64,000 nucleotides of DNA from Cellulomonas sp. WB94 (GCF_003115775.1 NZ_QEES01000002.1:1302001-1366000); one strand, 5' to 3'. Positions 9,625 to 18,350 are shown, counted from the first letter of the stretch. The notes: generated by a model from the sequence alone, not told the origin. Made by a program: numbers and translations.

Positions 9625-9828
9625 GGGGGTGATTCTCGCATCCTGACCGCCGGGGGCTCCCTCGCGCGTCGGCGACACGGACCCGACGAGGGACATATGG
9701 CCCGTGTGAACGTCGCGGCGAGATCTAGAGTTGGTCACGCGTCCAACGCGTCGCACCCGGTCCAGCGAAGGCGCTGGTTCGACAGCCTCCCCGTCGTGCG
9801 GGAGCCCTGCTGTGTGGGAGAGGTGGCC

Positions 9829-10239
9829 ATGCTTGCCGAGACCGACATCGCGCCCGACGTCGCTCGCGTCGCGCTCGTGCGTCGATGGGCACGTGAACGC
9901 CTCACGGCAGCCGGTCTCGACGAGCCCACGCTCGACGTCCTCGTGCTGCTCGTCAGCGAGTCCGTCACGAACGCCGTCGTGCACGCGCGTCCGCCGCTCG
10001 TCCTGTGCCTGGATGTCGACGCGGAGCGGACGCGGGTCGAGGTGCGTGACGGCACGTCCGACGAGCCGGTGCTTCGCCAGACCGTGCCGACCCAGCAAGG
10101 GGGTCGCGGCATGATGTTCATCGACCACCTGTCGTCCCGCTGGGGCACGGTCGCGCACGACGCCGAGGCCGGCAAGCCCGCGAAGACCGTGTGGTTCGAG
10201 CTGGCGCACCCCGGGACGCCTGCGCTCCCGCCATCCTGA
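9829..10239 (+). CDS. Anti-sigma-factor-type ATP-binding protein (RsbW/SpoIIAB-like HATPase)
   Basis: 136 residues from ATG 9829, preceded by a strong GGGAGAGG ribosome site. It is a lone GHKL ATPase domain: N-box ESVTNAVVHA (Asn chelating Mg), DGTS as the G1-like Asp motif, and GGRGMMFIDHLSSRWG as the G2 box. Actinobacteria have many such single-domain kinases, which phosphorylate anti-anti-sigma (STAS) proteins or bind sigma factors. No STAS or SigB-like gene is next to it, so its partner is unknown. It may be co-transcribed with the YciO-like gene 38 bp downstream. Confidence 0.85.
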   Translation: MLAETDIAPDVARVALVRRWARERLTAAGLDEPTLDVLVLLVSESVTNAVVHARPPLVLCLDVDAERTRVEVRDGTSDEPVLRQTVPTQQGGRGMMFIDHLSSRWGTVAHDAEAGKPAKTVWFELAHPGTPALPPS

Positions 10240-10276
10240 CGGGCGTCCCTGCGCTCGTCGGGCCTACGCTCGGCGC

Positions 10277-10897
10277 ATGGCGAAGTTCTTCGACGTCCAC
10301 CCCCACGACCCCCAGCCGCGGTCGATCGCGCAGATCGTCGCCCTGCTGCGCGACGACGCGCTGATCGCCTACCCGACGGACTCCTGCTACGCGCTCGGCA
10401 CCCGGATGGACAGCCATGCGGGTGCCGACCGGATCCGCACGGTCCGCCACCTCGACGACAAGCACCACTTCACGCTCGTGTGCGCGGACTTCGCCCAGCT
10501 CGGGCAGTTCGTGTACCTCGACAACTCGGCGTTCCGCGCGATCAAGGCCTGCACGCCCGGCGCGTACACGTTCATCCTTCCCGCGACCAAAGAGGTGCCG
10601 CGGCGCCTCGCCCACCCGAACAAGAAGACGGTCGGCGTGCGCATCCCGGACCATCCCGTCGCGCTCGCACTCGTCCGCGCACTGGGCGAGCCGCTGCTGT
10701 CGAGCACGCTCCTGCTGCCCGGCGCCGAGAGCCCGATGACCGAGGGCTGGCAGGTCAAGGAGGAGCTCGACCACGTCATCGACGCGGTCGTCGACGCGGG
10801 CGACTGCGGCACCGAGCCCACGACGGTCGTCGACTTCTCGGACGGCACGCCGGTGGTCGTGCGGGTCGGCGCGGGGGACCCCAGCCGGTTCGAGTGA
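10277..10897 (+). CDS. Sua5/YciO/YrdC family protein, YciO-like
   Basis: 206 residues. The YrdC fold is clear: AYPTDSCYALG at the nucleotide-binding loop, the KHHFTLVCADFAQL segment, an AYTFILPATKEVPRR segment, the NKKTVGVRIPDHP motif, and LLSSTLLLPG at the end. YrdC/Sua5 makes threonylcarbamoyl-AMP for tRNA t6A; the YciO branch has the same RNA-binding fold but a less certain role, and this protein lacks the Sua5 C-terminal domain. Its stop overlaps the start of the uracil-DNA glycosylase gene (GTGA, 10894-10897), an operon of nucleic-acid maintenance genes. Confidence 0.88.
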   Translation: MAKFFDVHPHDPQPRSIAQIVALLRDDALIAYPTDSCYALGTRMDSHAGADRIRTVRHLDDKHHFTLVCADFAQLGQFVYLDNSAFRAIKACTPGAYTFILPATKEVPRRLAHPNKKTVGVRIPDHPVALALVRALGEPLLSSTLLLPGAESPMTEGWQVKEELDHVIDAVVDAGDCGTEPTTVVDFSDGTPVVVRVGAGDPSRFE

Positions 10898-11649
10898 GGC
10901 CCTCGCCCGACGACCCCACCTACCCGGTACTCGCCGGCGCCGCGGCGGATCTCGACGAGCTCGACGCACTGCTCGTGGAGTGCCGCGCCTGCCCCCGGCT
11001 CGTCGCGTGGCGCGAGCAGGTCGGCGAGACCAGGCGTGCGGCCTTCCGCACCGAGACGTACTGGGCACGGCCCGTCCCCGGGTTCGGGGACCCTGGTGCG
11101 CGCATCGTCGTCGTCGGGCTGGCCCCGGCAGCGCACGGCGCCAACCGCACCGGCCGGATGTTCACCGGCGACCGCAGCGGGGACTTCCTGTTCGCCGCCA
11201 TGCACCGCACCGGCCTGGCGTCTCGGCCGACGTCGGTGAGCGCCGGCGACGGACTGACCCTGACGGGCATCCGCGTCACGGCCCCGGTGCGCTGCGCCCC
11301 GCCGGACAACGCGCCGACCCCGACCGAGCGGCGCACCTGCGGCCCGTGGCTCGCCCGCGAGCTCGAGCTGGTCGCGCCCGACGTCGCCGTCGTGCTGGGC
11401 GCGTTCGGGTGGCAGGCGCTGCTCACGACGCTCGCCGAGCAGGGCTGGGACGTCCCCCGACCGCGGCCACGGTTCACGCACGGCGCCGAGGTGCGGCTCG
11501 CAGGACCGGCCGGTCGCGTCCTCACCCTGCTCGGGTGCTTCCACGTGAGCCAGCAGAACACCTTCACGGGCCGGCTGACCGAGCCGATGCTCGACGCGGT
11601 CCTGCTCCGGGCACGCGAGATCGCGGCGACGGCGGCCGACCGACCCTGA
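10894..11649 (+). CDS. Uracil-DNA glycosylase, family 5 (UdgB-like, Fe-S)
   Basis: 251 residues from the overlapping GTG. Excises uracil (and in some members hypoxanthine) from DNA as the first step of base excision repair. Signatures: an N-terminal CRACPRLVAW pair of Fe-S cysteines, two further cysteines around VRCAPP and RRTC, the active-site loop VVGLAPAAHGANRTGRMFTG, and the late motif CFHVSQQNTFTGRLT. The loop having Ala-Pro-Ala in place of the family 4 GE.PG motif is what places it in family 5. The two Cys pairs are intact, so a [4Fe-4S] cluster is expected. Translationally coupled to the YciO-like gene. Confidence 0.9.
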   Translation: MRPSPDDPTYPVLAGAAADLDELDALLVECRACPRLVAWREQVGETRRAAFRTETYWARPVPGFGDPGARIVVVGLAPAAHGANRTGRMFTGDRSGDFLFAAMHRTGLASRPTSVSAGDGLTLTGIRVTAPVRCAPPDNAPTPTERRTCGPWLARELELVAPDVAVVLGAFGWQALLTTLAEQGWDVPRPRPRFTHGAEVRLAGPAGRVLTLLGCFHVSQQNTFTGRLTEPMLDAVLLRAREIAATAADRP

Positions 11650-11673
11650 GCCGCGGCGCGACGGCCCGACCAG

Positions 11674-12396
11674 TCAGGCGGTCGCGAAGGCCGCGAGCCC
11701 GAGCCGCACGCTGCGGTCGAACAGCTCCTCGCGCTCGTCCGCGGAGAGCGCGGCGTCGCGGAACAGCAGGTCGGAGATCGTGCAGATGGCGAGCGCCTCG
11801 CGGCCCTCGGCGTCGGCGGCCGCGTACAGCGCCGCGGCCTCCATCTCGACCGCGAGGGTCCCGTACTGGACGAGCAGGTCGTTGGTCGTCTTCCGGTCGA
11901 CGTAGAACGCGTCGTTCGAGACGACAGCGCCCACGTGGACGCCGTCGGGCCGGACCCCGGGACGGAACCCGGCGGCGGCAGCGGCGGCCGAGAGCAGCGC
12001 GAAGCTCGGCGCGTGGCTGTAGTGGATGCCCGGGATCCGCTGCGCGGTCATCGCCGAGTCGGTGTGGGCGGCGCTCGCGATGACGACGTCGCCCAGGTCG
12101 AGGTGGGTCGCCATGCCACCGGCGGTCCCGATGCGGATGATCCGCTGCACGCCGTAGAAGCGGAACAGCTCGGTCGCGTAGATCGTGATCGACGGCATGC
12201 CCATGCCGGACGCCAGGACCGAGACGGGCCGGCCCTCGAACGTGCCGGTGAACCCGAGGATGCCGCGGACCTCGGTGACGAGCCGCGCGTCGTCGAGAAC
12301 CATCTCGGCGATGCGACGGGCACGGCGAGGGTCGCCGGGCATGAGGACATCCGGGGCGAAGTCTCCCGGCTCAGCGCCGATGTGGGGGGTAGCCAT
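11674..12396 (-). CDS. deoD: Purine nucleoside phosphorylase, DeoD type
   Basis: 240 residues, the normal size for the hexameric bacterial enzyme. It cleaves purine (deoxy)nucleosides with phosphate to base and (deoxy)ribose-1-phosphate in the cytosol. Features: N-terminal TPHIGAEPGDFAPDVLMPGDP with the phosphate-binding Gly, EVRGILGFTGTFEGRPVSVL, IRIGTAGG with the phosphate-contacting Arg, SNDAFYVD, and VEMEAAALYA, whose Glu residues hold the ribose hydroxyls. The catalytic Asp region reads TISDLLFRD. Convergent with the glycosylase gene; monocistronic in this view. Confidence 0.95.
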   Translation of the reverse strand: MATPHIGAEPGDFAPDVLMPGDPRRARRIAEMVLDDARLVTEVRGILGFTGTFEGRPVSVLASGMGMPSITIYATELFRFYGVQRIIRIGTAGGMATHLDLGDVVIASAAHTDSAMTAQRIPGIHYSHAPSFALLSAAAAAAGFRPGVRPDGVHVGAVVSNDAFYVDRKTTNDLLVQYGTLAVEMEAAALYAAADAEGREALAICTISDLLFRDAALSADEREELFDRSVRLGLAAFATA

Positions 12397-12467
12397 GCAG
12401 CGACCCTAGCCCGCACCGCGGGACACCGTCCCCTGCGAGATTCGGCGCGACGACTAGCGTGGATCTC

Positions 12468-13105
12468 ATGATCCGCGGGGTCTCGCGCGTGTCGGGTCGG
12501 GGGCGGTCGCTCGTCCTCGCGGGGCTCCTGCTCGGCGCGGCCGCGGCCTGCGCAGGCTCCGAGCCGTGGCCGATCTCCGGCTCAGCACGTCGGGCCTCGG
12601 ACCACTCACCGTCGGGCTGCCACCCGCGACCAACCCGGGCGCAGTCATGATCGAGTTCAGGCCGAGGTACTGCGAGGACATCGGGGCCGAGTCGATCGGC
12701 ACCGACCCCGGCCGGTGGGTCCCCACGTACGAGCCGGTCGTCGGGGCGGACGGTGAGCCGCGAGCGCTGTTCGCCGTCGAGGCCGACGACACCCGGGTCT
12801 CCCGGATCGACGTCATCGGGTCGGACATCCCCACGACCGCAGGGATCCACATCGGGTCGACGCTCGAGCAGCTGCGTGGCGCCCACCCCGGCCTGGTCGA
12901 GGGAACCGCGGGTCCCACGTCGCAGGTCTGGTGGGTCACCGACGCCGCCGGGGCGCTCGTCTTCGAGACCCAGGACGACAGCCAGGGCATCCAGCCTGCC
13001 GGGACTCCGCCGACGGTCATCCTCATCCGCGTGCTCGCGGCCGGGGTCGACCCGGACTTCACGACGGCGAACAGCGGCAACGTCGCGGGCTCCTGCGGGA
13101 CCTGA
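12468..13105 (+). pseudogene. Secreted lipoprotein gene interrupted by a single-base frameshift
   Basis: The 5' part (ATG 12468) encodes a clear lipoprotein signal: positively charged start, hydrophobic LVLAGLLLGAAA core and lipobox AAAC with the lipidated Cys. That frame then runs into a non-protein-like Ser/Pro/Arg tail and stops at 12650. From 12566 another frame carries a plausible mature domain of ~179 residues (VADLRLSTSGLGPLTVG... ending NSGNVAGSC), with IHIGSTLEQLRGAHP in its second half. Adding one base just before 12566 joins CAGSEP to VADLRLSTS and gives a 212-residue lipoprotein. Function unknown. Either a real recent mutation or a base lost in the assembly. Confidence 0.65.
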
Positions 13106-13120
13106 CGTCCGGTCGGACGG

Positions 13121-14524
13121 TCAGCGGCGGGCGCGCACGCGTTCGCGGACCAGGTAGATGGCGACGAGGACCAGGCACAGCACGGCGGTCGAGGCGAGCT
13201 GCCCGCGGGCCTCGCCGTCGGACAGCATGAGTGCGACGAAGCCGCCGAGCAGCACGAGCGTGGCCCAGCTGAGGTAGGGGAACAGCCACATGCGCACGCC
13301 GAGGCGGCCCTCGGCCTCGAGGCGTCGCCGCAGGCGCAGCTGCGAGACGGCGATGAACACCCACAGGACGATCAGCGACGAGCCGACGGCGTTGAGCAGG
13401 ATGCCCAGCAGGCGGTCGGGCAGCAGCCAGTTGAGCAGGACGCTCAGGACCGCGCACACGATCGAGACGGCGACCGCGGCGACGGGGACCTCGCGCCGGG
13501 ACACGCGCAGCAGCGCGGGCGGCCCGTCACCGCGCTCGGCCAGGGAGAACGCCATCCGGGACGTGCCGTAGACGTTGGCGTTGAACGCGGACAGCAGCGC
13601 GATGACGACGACGAGCCCCATGAGCCGCGACAGCCACGGGATGCCGGCCAGGTCCAGGACCGCGACGAACGGTCCGTCGATGAGCTGCGGCGAGGTCCAC
13701 GGCAGGACGAGCACCCTGATGGCGACGGAGCCGACGTAGAAGAGCAGGATGCGCCAGACGATGCTGCGCGCGGCGGTCGCGATGGACCGTTCGGGGTCGG
13801 TGGACTCGGCGGCGGCGATGGTGATGATCTCGATGCCGCCGAACGCGAACACCACGACGAGCAGGCCCGACGCGATGCCCGCGAGACCGTGCGGGGAGAA
13901 CCCGCCGTGGCCCAGCAGGTTGGCGGTCCCGACGGGGTCGGTGCCCGGCAGGACGCCGAGCGCGAGCAGCGTGCCGACGACGAGGAACACGACGATGACG
14001 GCGACCTTGAGCGACGCGAACCAGAACTCGAACTCCCCGAAGCTCCGCACGCCGACGAGGTTGACGACCGCGAAGCCGCCGATGAGGACGAGGGCGACGA
14101 TCCACTGCGGCACCCCGGGCAGCCACCCGTGGATGATCCCGGCCGCGGCGGTGATCTCCACGCCGAGCACCATGATCAGGGTCACCCAGTACATCCAGCC
14201 CATCACGAAGCCGGCCCAGCGCCCGATGCCGGCCTCGGCGTACGTCGAGAACGAGCCGCTCGACGGGATCGCGGCGGCCATCTCCGCGAGCATCCGCATC
14301 ACCAGGACGACGATGGCGCCCGCGATGACGTAGGAGAGCAGGATCGCGGGCCCGGCGATCGCGATGCCCTTGCCGGTGCCGATGAACAGTCCCGCACCGA
14401 TCGCGGAGCCGAGGCCCATCATCGTCAGGTGGCGGACCCGCAGGCCGTGACCGAGGGGGCTCGGTGGCTCGATCGCGACGGTCGAGGGCACACCGGCGGG
14501 ACCGGACGCGGCGGGGGTGTTCAC
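13121..14524 (-). CDS. Amino acid permease (APC superfamily)
   Basis: 467 residues with about twelve hydrophobic segments. The APC hallmark is in segment 1: RHLTMMGLGSAIGAGLFIGTG (substrate/Na-H binding GSAIGxG loop), followed by MLAEMAAAIPSSGSFSTYA, the conserved segment of the GABA/amino-acid permease (AAT) branch. It should be a cytoplasmic-membrane proton symporter for one or a few amino acids (aromatic, GABA, proline, lysine and asparagine carriers all look like this); the exact substrate is not readable. Divergent from the FKBP lipoprotein gene; the 168-bp gap contains a small inverted repeat GGTAC/GTACC at 14630-14644. Confidence 0.88.
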   Translation of the reverse strand: MNTPAASGPAGVPSTVAIEPPSPLGHGLRVRHLTMMGLGSAIGAGLFIGTGKGIAIAGPAILLSYVIAGAIVVLVMRMLAEMAAAIPSSGSFSTYAEAGIGRWAGFVMGWMYWVTLIMVLGVEITAAAGIIHGWLPGVPQWIVALVLIGGFAVVNLVGVRSFGEFEFWFASLKVAVIVVFLVVGTLLALGVLPGTDPVGTANLLGHGGFSPHGLAGIASGLLVVVFAFGGIEIITIAAAESTDPERSIATAARSIVWRILLFYVGSVAIRVLVLPWTSPQLIDGPFVAVLDLAGIPWLSRLMGLVVVIALLSAFNANVYGTSRMAFSLAERGDGPPALLRVSRREVPVAAVAVSIVCAVLSVLLNWLLPDRLLGILLNAVGSSLIVLWVFIAVSQLRLRRRLEAEGRLGVRMWLFPYLSWATLVLLGGFVALMLSDGEARGQLASTAVLCLVLVAIYLVRERVRARR

Positions 14525-14692
14525 CGCACGAGGCTACCGACCCGTTCCTGAGCCCTGCAGCGACCGCCGTTCGAGATGATTTGTCGCCCCAACGTGCGGT
14601 ACTCCTCAGCGGGCTCCCAGGTACATCACGTACCGTCACGGGGTCCGCCGCCCGAAAGAGGGTGGAGAGACCGATCATGTAAGGACCGTGAC

Positions 14693-15622
14693 GTGCGCCG
14701 ACTGGCAGCCACCACCCTTGCCCTCGCGCTGCTGCTGGCCGGCTGTGCAGGCACGAGCAAGTCCGATGCTTCCCCATCGCCGACCGAGACCCCGGCCGCA
14801 GCGGCCGCAACCGCCAGCCCGGCTGACGTCGCCGCCCTCGACGCCGTGACGGTCGCCGGCGACGCGGGCGCGCAGCCGGTGTTCACGTTCACCCAGCCGT
14901 TCGCGGTCACGGGGATCGTGTCGAAGCTCATCACCCCCGGAACCGGCGACGAGCTGGTCGACGGCCAGATCCTCGCCGTCCACTACTACGCCGTGAACGG
15001 CACGGACGGGACCGACCTCGGGACGTCCTTCGGCTCCACGACCGTCCCCCTCACCATGGGCGACGCGAACAACGGCGACGAGATGAACGCCGCGCTCGCC
15101 GGGCAGAAGATCGGCGCGCGGATCCTGTTCGGTGTCCCCGGAGCCGAGAGCACCGAGCTGATGCTCATCGAGATCGTCGGCGCCAAGACGGTGCCCGACC
15201 GTGCCGAGGGCGAGGCTGTCGCACCCGTCGAGGGCCTGCCGACCGTCACGCTCGCTGAGGACGGCACCCCGACGATCACGCCCGCCACGGGTACCGCGCC
15301 GACGACGCTCGTCTCGCAGCCACTCATCAAGGGTGCCGGCGCCGCGGTCACCGAGGGCCAGACCGTCACCGTCAACTACAGCGGATGGCTGTGGGACGGC
15401 ACGAAGTTCGACTCGTCGTGGGGCGCGTCGAAGTTCACGTCGGCCCTGACGTCGGGCTCGATCATCGACGGCTGGATCCAAGGTCTCGTCGGCCAGACGG
15501 TCGGCAGCCAGGTCCTCCTGGTCATCCCCCCGGACCTCGCCTACGGCGCGACCGAGCAGGGCACGATCCCGGCGAACTCCACGCTGGTCTTCGTGGTCGA
15601 CATCCTGGACGCGTCCGCCTGA
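14693..15622 (+). CDS. FKBP-type peptidyl-prolyl isomerase lipoprotein
   Basis: 309 residues from GTG 14693, just after an AAGGA ribosome site. The N-terminus is a lipoprotein signal (LALALLLAGCAG, lipidated Cys near residue 17), then a Ser/Ala/Thr-rich tether. Two FKBP-fold modules follow: a first, degenerate one (around residues 85-165, GQILAVHYYAVNG) and a second closer to the canonical form (VTVNYSGWLWDGTKFDSSW, IIDGWIQGLVGQTVGSQVLL, IPPDLAYGA). It would isomerise prolyl bonds of exported proteins on the outer face of the membrane. The second module probably carries the activity. Confidence 0.92.
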   Translation: MRRLAATTLALALLLAGCAGTSKSDASPSPTETPAAAAATASPADVAALDAVTVAGDAGAQPVFTFTQPFAVTGIVSKLITPGTGDELVDGQILAVHYYAVNGTDGTDLGTSFGSTTVPLTMGDANNGDEMNAALAGQKIGARILFGVPGAESTELMLIEIVGAKTVPDRAEGEAVAPVEGLPTVTLAEDGTPTITPATGTAPTTLVSQPLIKGAGAAVTEGQTVTVNYSGWLWDGTKFDSSWGASKFTSALTSGSIIDGWIQGLVGQTVGSQVLLVIPPDLAYGATEQGTIPANSTLVFVVDILDASA

Positions 15623-15723
15623 CCGACGCACCTTCCTGACACCGGCTGCGTCGTCGCCCCTCCCCGAGCTCCGTGAGGGACCGTTCGGCACATGTTCCCA
15701 GCGTCGTCGTGCATCCTGGTCGC

Positions 15724-16272
15724 GTGCTCGACGACTTCGACCGTGTGCTCGCGCAGGCGCGCCGCGGCTCCCCGGAGGCGTTCCAGTCGCTCCACGGCGA
15801 CCTGGTCCGCCCAGTCGCGGCGTACCTGCGGAACAAGGGCGTCACCGAGATCGAGGACGTCACGAGCGACGTGTTCCTCGCGGTGTTCACCGGCCTCGAC
15901 GGCTTCACGGGCAGCCAGGCCGCGTTCCGGTCGTGGGTGTTCACGATCGCGCACCACCGCATCGCCGACCACTGGCGCCGCGAGGCCCGCGCCCCAGCGC
16001 TCGTGGAGCTCACGCTGGACGACGACGGCGGCACGACCCCGGCGGCCGAGCACCACGCGCTCGACGCGCTCGGCACCGCCCGGGTCCATGAGCTGCTCGA
16101 CACCCTCACGCCCGACCAGCGGGAGGTCCTGCTGCTGCGGATCGTCGCCGACCTGTCGCTCGAGCAGACCGCCGAGGTGCTCGGCAAGCCGGCCGGCGCC
16201 GTGAAGTCGCTCCAGCACCGGGGACTCGCGGCGCTGCGCAAGATCGTCGAGCCCGAGGGCGTATCCCGATGA
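15724..16272 (+). CDS. ECF-type RNA polymerase sigma factor
   Basis: 182 residues from GTG 15724 (the frame is open back to 15673). Region 2: LHGDLVRPVAAYLRNKGVT with DVTSDVFLAVFTGLDGF (core binding and -10 recognition) and FRSWVFTIAHHRIADHWRR. Region 4: LTPDQREVLLLRIVADLSLEQ then AEVLGKPAGAVKSLQHRGL, the helix-turn-helix for the -35. There is no sigma region 1 or 3, as expected for ECF factors. Its stop overlaps the start of the next gene (ATGA, 16269-16272), the usual arrangement for a sigma factor with its own anti-sigma. Confidence 0.93.
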   Translation: MLDDFDRVLAQARRGSPEAFQSLHGDLVRPVAAYLRNKGVTEIEDVTSDVFLAVFTGLDGFTGSQAAFRSWVFTIAHHRIADHWRREARAPALVELTLDDDGGTTPAAEHHALDALGTARVHELLDTLTPDQREVLLLRIVADLSLEQTAEVLGKPAGAVKSLQHRGLAALRKIVEPEGVSR

Positions 16273-17099
16273 GCCACTTCGACGATGACATGGGCGTGAG
16301 GGACTCGGACGAAGAGCTGCTGCGGGGTAGGGCGATCAACGCCGACCCGGCGCTGACGGCGTTCGTCGCGATGCTGCGTGAGTCGGCCGAGGTGCCGGGA
16401 CCGCGACCGACCGATGCCCTCGCGACCCTGCTGCGCACGGGCCGCGCTCCTGGTGCGGTCTCCGCGCCGGCACCGATCCCGGTCGCTGCCTGGACAGCGG
16501 TTCCGTTCGCGGTGCGCGTGCGGCGGCTCACGAGCCGCGTGGCCGCCCTGGGGCTCGCTGCGAAGATCGCCCTGACCGCCGGCGTCGCGGTGGCCTCGGT
16601 CGGCACCGCCGCGGCGGTCGGCGCCGTGCCCGACGCCGTGCAGGAGCGCGCGACCCAGACGCTGGGGCACATCGTCGCGGTGTTCGCGCCCGGATCCCAG
16701 CGCGACTCCGACGACTCGTCCACGGCGGGAACGTCGCAGTCGCCGAACGGCGGTGCCGTCCTCCCGGGTGCATCGGGCTCCGCCTCTGATCGACCGACGC
16801 AGACCGCTTCACCGACCGACCTCCCGACCGGCGCCGAGCTGCGCGGCGAGGGCCGCCAGCCGCTGCCGGAGCCGGCCGTGTCGAACCGCGCCGTGCCCGC
16901 ATACGGCCCGGGTTCGGCCGCCCCCGGCGACACGACGGCGCCCGGACCGTCGTCGGCCGAGGCCCAGGGTGCGCACGCCACCGATCGTGCGGCTGCGCCG
17001 GGCACAGACGCATCGAACGGCAGCGGGCAGGTCGACCCCGGAACGACCTCCACACCGACGCCGACCCCCGAACCGACCCACTCGGCGGGCCGCGGCTGA
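16269..17099 (+). CDS. Putative membrane anti-sigma factor for the upstream ECF sigma factor
   Basis: 276 residues. The N-terminal ~80 are a helical, acidic domain (LLRGRAINADPALTAFVAML then RPTDALATLLRTG) like the sigma-binding domains of actinobacterial anti-sigma factors. A single hydrophobic segment follows at about residues 95-125 (LTSRVAALGLAAKIALTAGV...). The rest is a long Ser/Pro/Gly/Thr-rich region predicted to be outside the cell with no folded domain. There is no zinc HxxxCxxC motif, so it is not a ZAS anti-sigma. The assignment rests on coupling to the sigma gene and on topology. Confidence 0.7.
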   Translation: MSHFDDDMGVRDSDEELLRGRAINADPALTAFVAMLRESAEVPGPRPTDALATLLRTGRAPGAVSAPAPIPVAAWTAVPFAVRVRRLTSRVAALGLAAKIALTAGVAVASVGTAAAVGAVPDAVQERATQTLGHIVAVFAPGSQRDSDDSSTAGTSQSPNGGAVLPGASGSASDRPTQTASPTDLPTGAELRGEGRQPLPEPAVSNRAVPAYGPGSAAPGDTTAPGPSSAEAQGAHATDRAAAPGTDASNGSGQVDPGTTSTPTPTPEPTHSAGRG

Positions 17100-17215
17100 A
17101 ACTCGTACCGACCGACCCGTATCCCCCGGCGCCCCGCACCCGATGACCCCCCGAACGACCAACCACGAGTGGCCACACCCAACCGGGCAGGCCGCCACGA
17201 GTTCAAGGAGTACCG

Positions 17216-17695
17216 ATGAGCACCAGTGCACTCGCAGCAGTCGTGACCAAGCTGACCAGCCTCGGCCTCGCAGGCAAGGCAGTGGTCGGCGTTGCTGTCG
17301 CGACCGCCGCCGTCGGCGCCGTCGGCGCAGCCCAGGCCGCCACCCCGGCACCCCTCGACTCGGTCACCGCACCGACGTCGTCGGCCAGCGCCGAGCCCAC
17401 CACGGATCCGACGGACGACCCGACGACCGAGGCCACGGACGAGCCCACCGAGGGCTCGACCGACGCGCCGACCACGCGCCCGACGGACCTGCCCACAGCG
17501 TCCGCGTTCGGCCAGCGTGTCGCCGAGGACGCCCGTGACGGCGGCGTCGACGGCCAGGAGATCTCGGCCGAGGCCAAGGCCCGCGCCACCGCCCGTCAGG
17601 ACGCTCGCCCGACCGCCGCGCCGACGGCGCTCCCGACGGCTGTCCCCACGGCTCCCGCTGACGGCAAGGCCGAGCACGCCACCGGTCGCCCCTGA
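17216..17695 (+). CDS. Small membrane/secreted protein resembling the anti-sigma transmembrane region
   Basis: 159 residues with an AAGGAG ribosome site. Residues ~8-42 (VTKLTSLGLAGKAVVGVAVA...) form one hydrophobic segment that looks like the transmembrane segment of the preceding anti-sigma factor (both have LGLA.K followed by AVA.A.VG). Next comes a Thr/Pro/Asp-rich repeat region (PTTDPTDDPTTEATDEPTEG) and a short alpha-helical stretch (FGQRVAEDARDGGVDGQEI). It has no sigma-binding N-terminal domain. Possibly a paralogous half of the anti-sigma and a competitor or target of the sigma regulon; function unknown. Followed by a strong terminator. Confidence 0.7.
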   Translation: MSTSALAAVVTKLTSLGLAGKAVVGVAVATAAVGAVGAAQAATPAPLDSVTAPTSSASAEPTTDPTDDPTTEATDEPTEGSTDAPTTRPTDLPTASAFGQRVAEDARDGGVDGQEISAEAKARATARQDARPTAAPTALPTAVPTAPADGKAEHATGRP

Positions 17696-17739
17696 GAGTC
17701 TGGCCGGGCCGCTCCCCCCTGCCGGCCCGGCCGGCTGAC

Positions 17740-17779
17740 GACGAAGCCCCGTGGTCTTCCCAGACCGCGGGGCTTCGTC
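17740..17779 (+). terminator. Strong hairpin terminator after the sigma/anti-sigma locus
   Basis: An 18-bp stem (17740-17757 with 17762-17779; one G-T wobble) with a 4-nt loop TCCC. The arms begin GACGAAGCCCCG and end CGGGGCTTCGTC. No T-tract follows, as is common in high-GC actinobacteria, and the stem would work in either direction. Confidence 0.8.
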
Positions 17780-17858
17780 ATGCCCGGACCTGGCCGGTGC
17801 CGTCGGCCGCTGCAAGGCCTGTGGGACTCTTGCGCTGCCGAGGACGAGGAGGGACGCC

Positions 17859-18212
17859 GTGCCTGAACGTGAGATCGCGGAGCTGACCCGGTTGGTGCGG
17901 GAGTTCAGCACCGAACGCGACTGGGAGCAGTTCCAGGACCCGAAGTCGCTGATCCTGGCGCTCGTCGGCGAGGTCGGGGAGCTCGCCGAGCTGTTCCAGT
18001 GGGTCCCCGCGGACGGGGCCGTGCAGCGGTTCGCGGAGCCGTCGCGCCGCACCCGCGCGGGGGAGGAGATGTCGGACGTGCTCATCTACCTGCTGCGGCT
18101 CGCGGACGTCCTCGACGTCGACCTGTCGTCGGCCGCGCGCGCGAAGCTCGCCGCGTCGCACCGCCGGTTCGCTGCCGACGTCGTGCGCGGGGTCGCACCC
18201 GAGAAGAGCTGA
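17859..18212 (+). CDS. MazG-like nucleotide pyrophosphohydrolase
   Basis: 117 residues from GTG 17859, placed after a GAGGAGGGA ribosome site. It is a single all-alpha NTP-PPase domain: W..FQDPKSL, then LVGEVGELAELFQW (the EExxE-type first metal-binding helix), and GEEMSDVLIYLLRLAD (second helix with E..D). It hydrolyses nucleoside triphosphates (often dCTP, 8-oxo-dGTP or similar) to monophosphate and pyrophosphate as a house-cleaning enzyme. It is the short, single-domain iMazG/RS21-C6 form. Alone between two terminator/leader regions. Confidence 0.9.
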   Translation: MPEREIAELTRLVREFSTERDWEQFQDPKSLILALVGEVGELAELFQWVPADGAVQRFAEPSRRTRAGEEMSDVLIYLLRLADVLDVDLSSAARAKLAASHRRFAADVVRGVAPEKS

Positions 18213-18350
18213 GGGACAGGGCGGGCTGCCCCTTGACAGTTTCATCCTTTGATGTCTGCTTTGCCCCACTATGCTGTGAGACAGCGACCCTCCTGGCGGG
18301 CGCGGCGCCGCCGATCGTCATCGTCAGGGTCCGCGAGGCAGAGGTGCACA

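Noticed and set aside
16269-17099. Zinc-binding (ZAS) anti-sigma factor
   Set aside because: No HxxxCxxC motif; assignment rests on coupling and topology instead.
17740-17779. Hairpin as an integration/attachment site
   Set aside because: No tRNA gene, integrase or matching second copy; it is a terminator between co-oriented genes.
18233-18275. TTGACA ... TATGCT as promoter of the PKD gene
   Set aside because: The two hexamers are 31 bp apart; no -10 lies at 16-18 bp. Region is AT-rich but I could not define a promoter.
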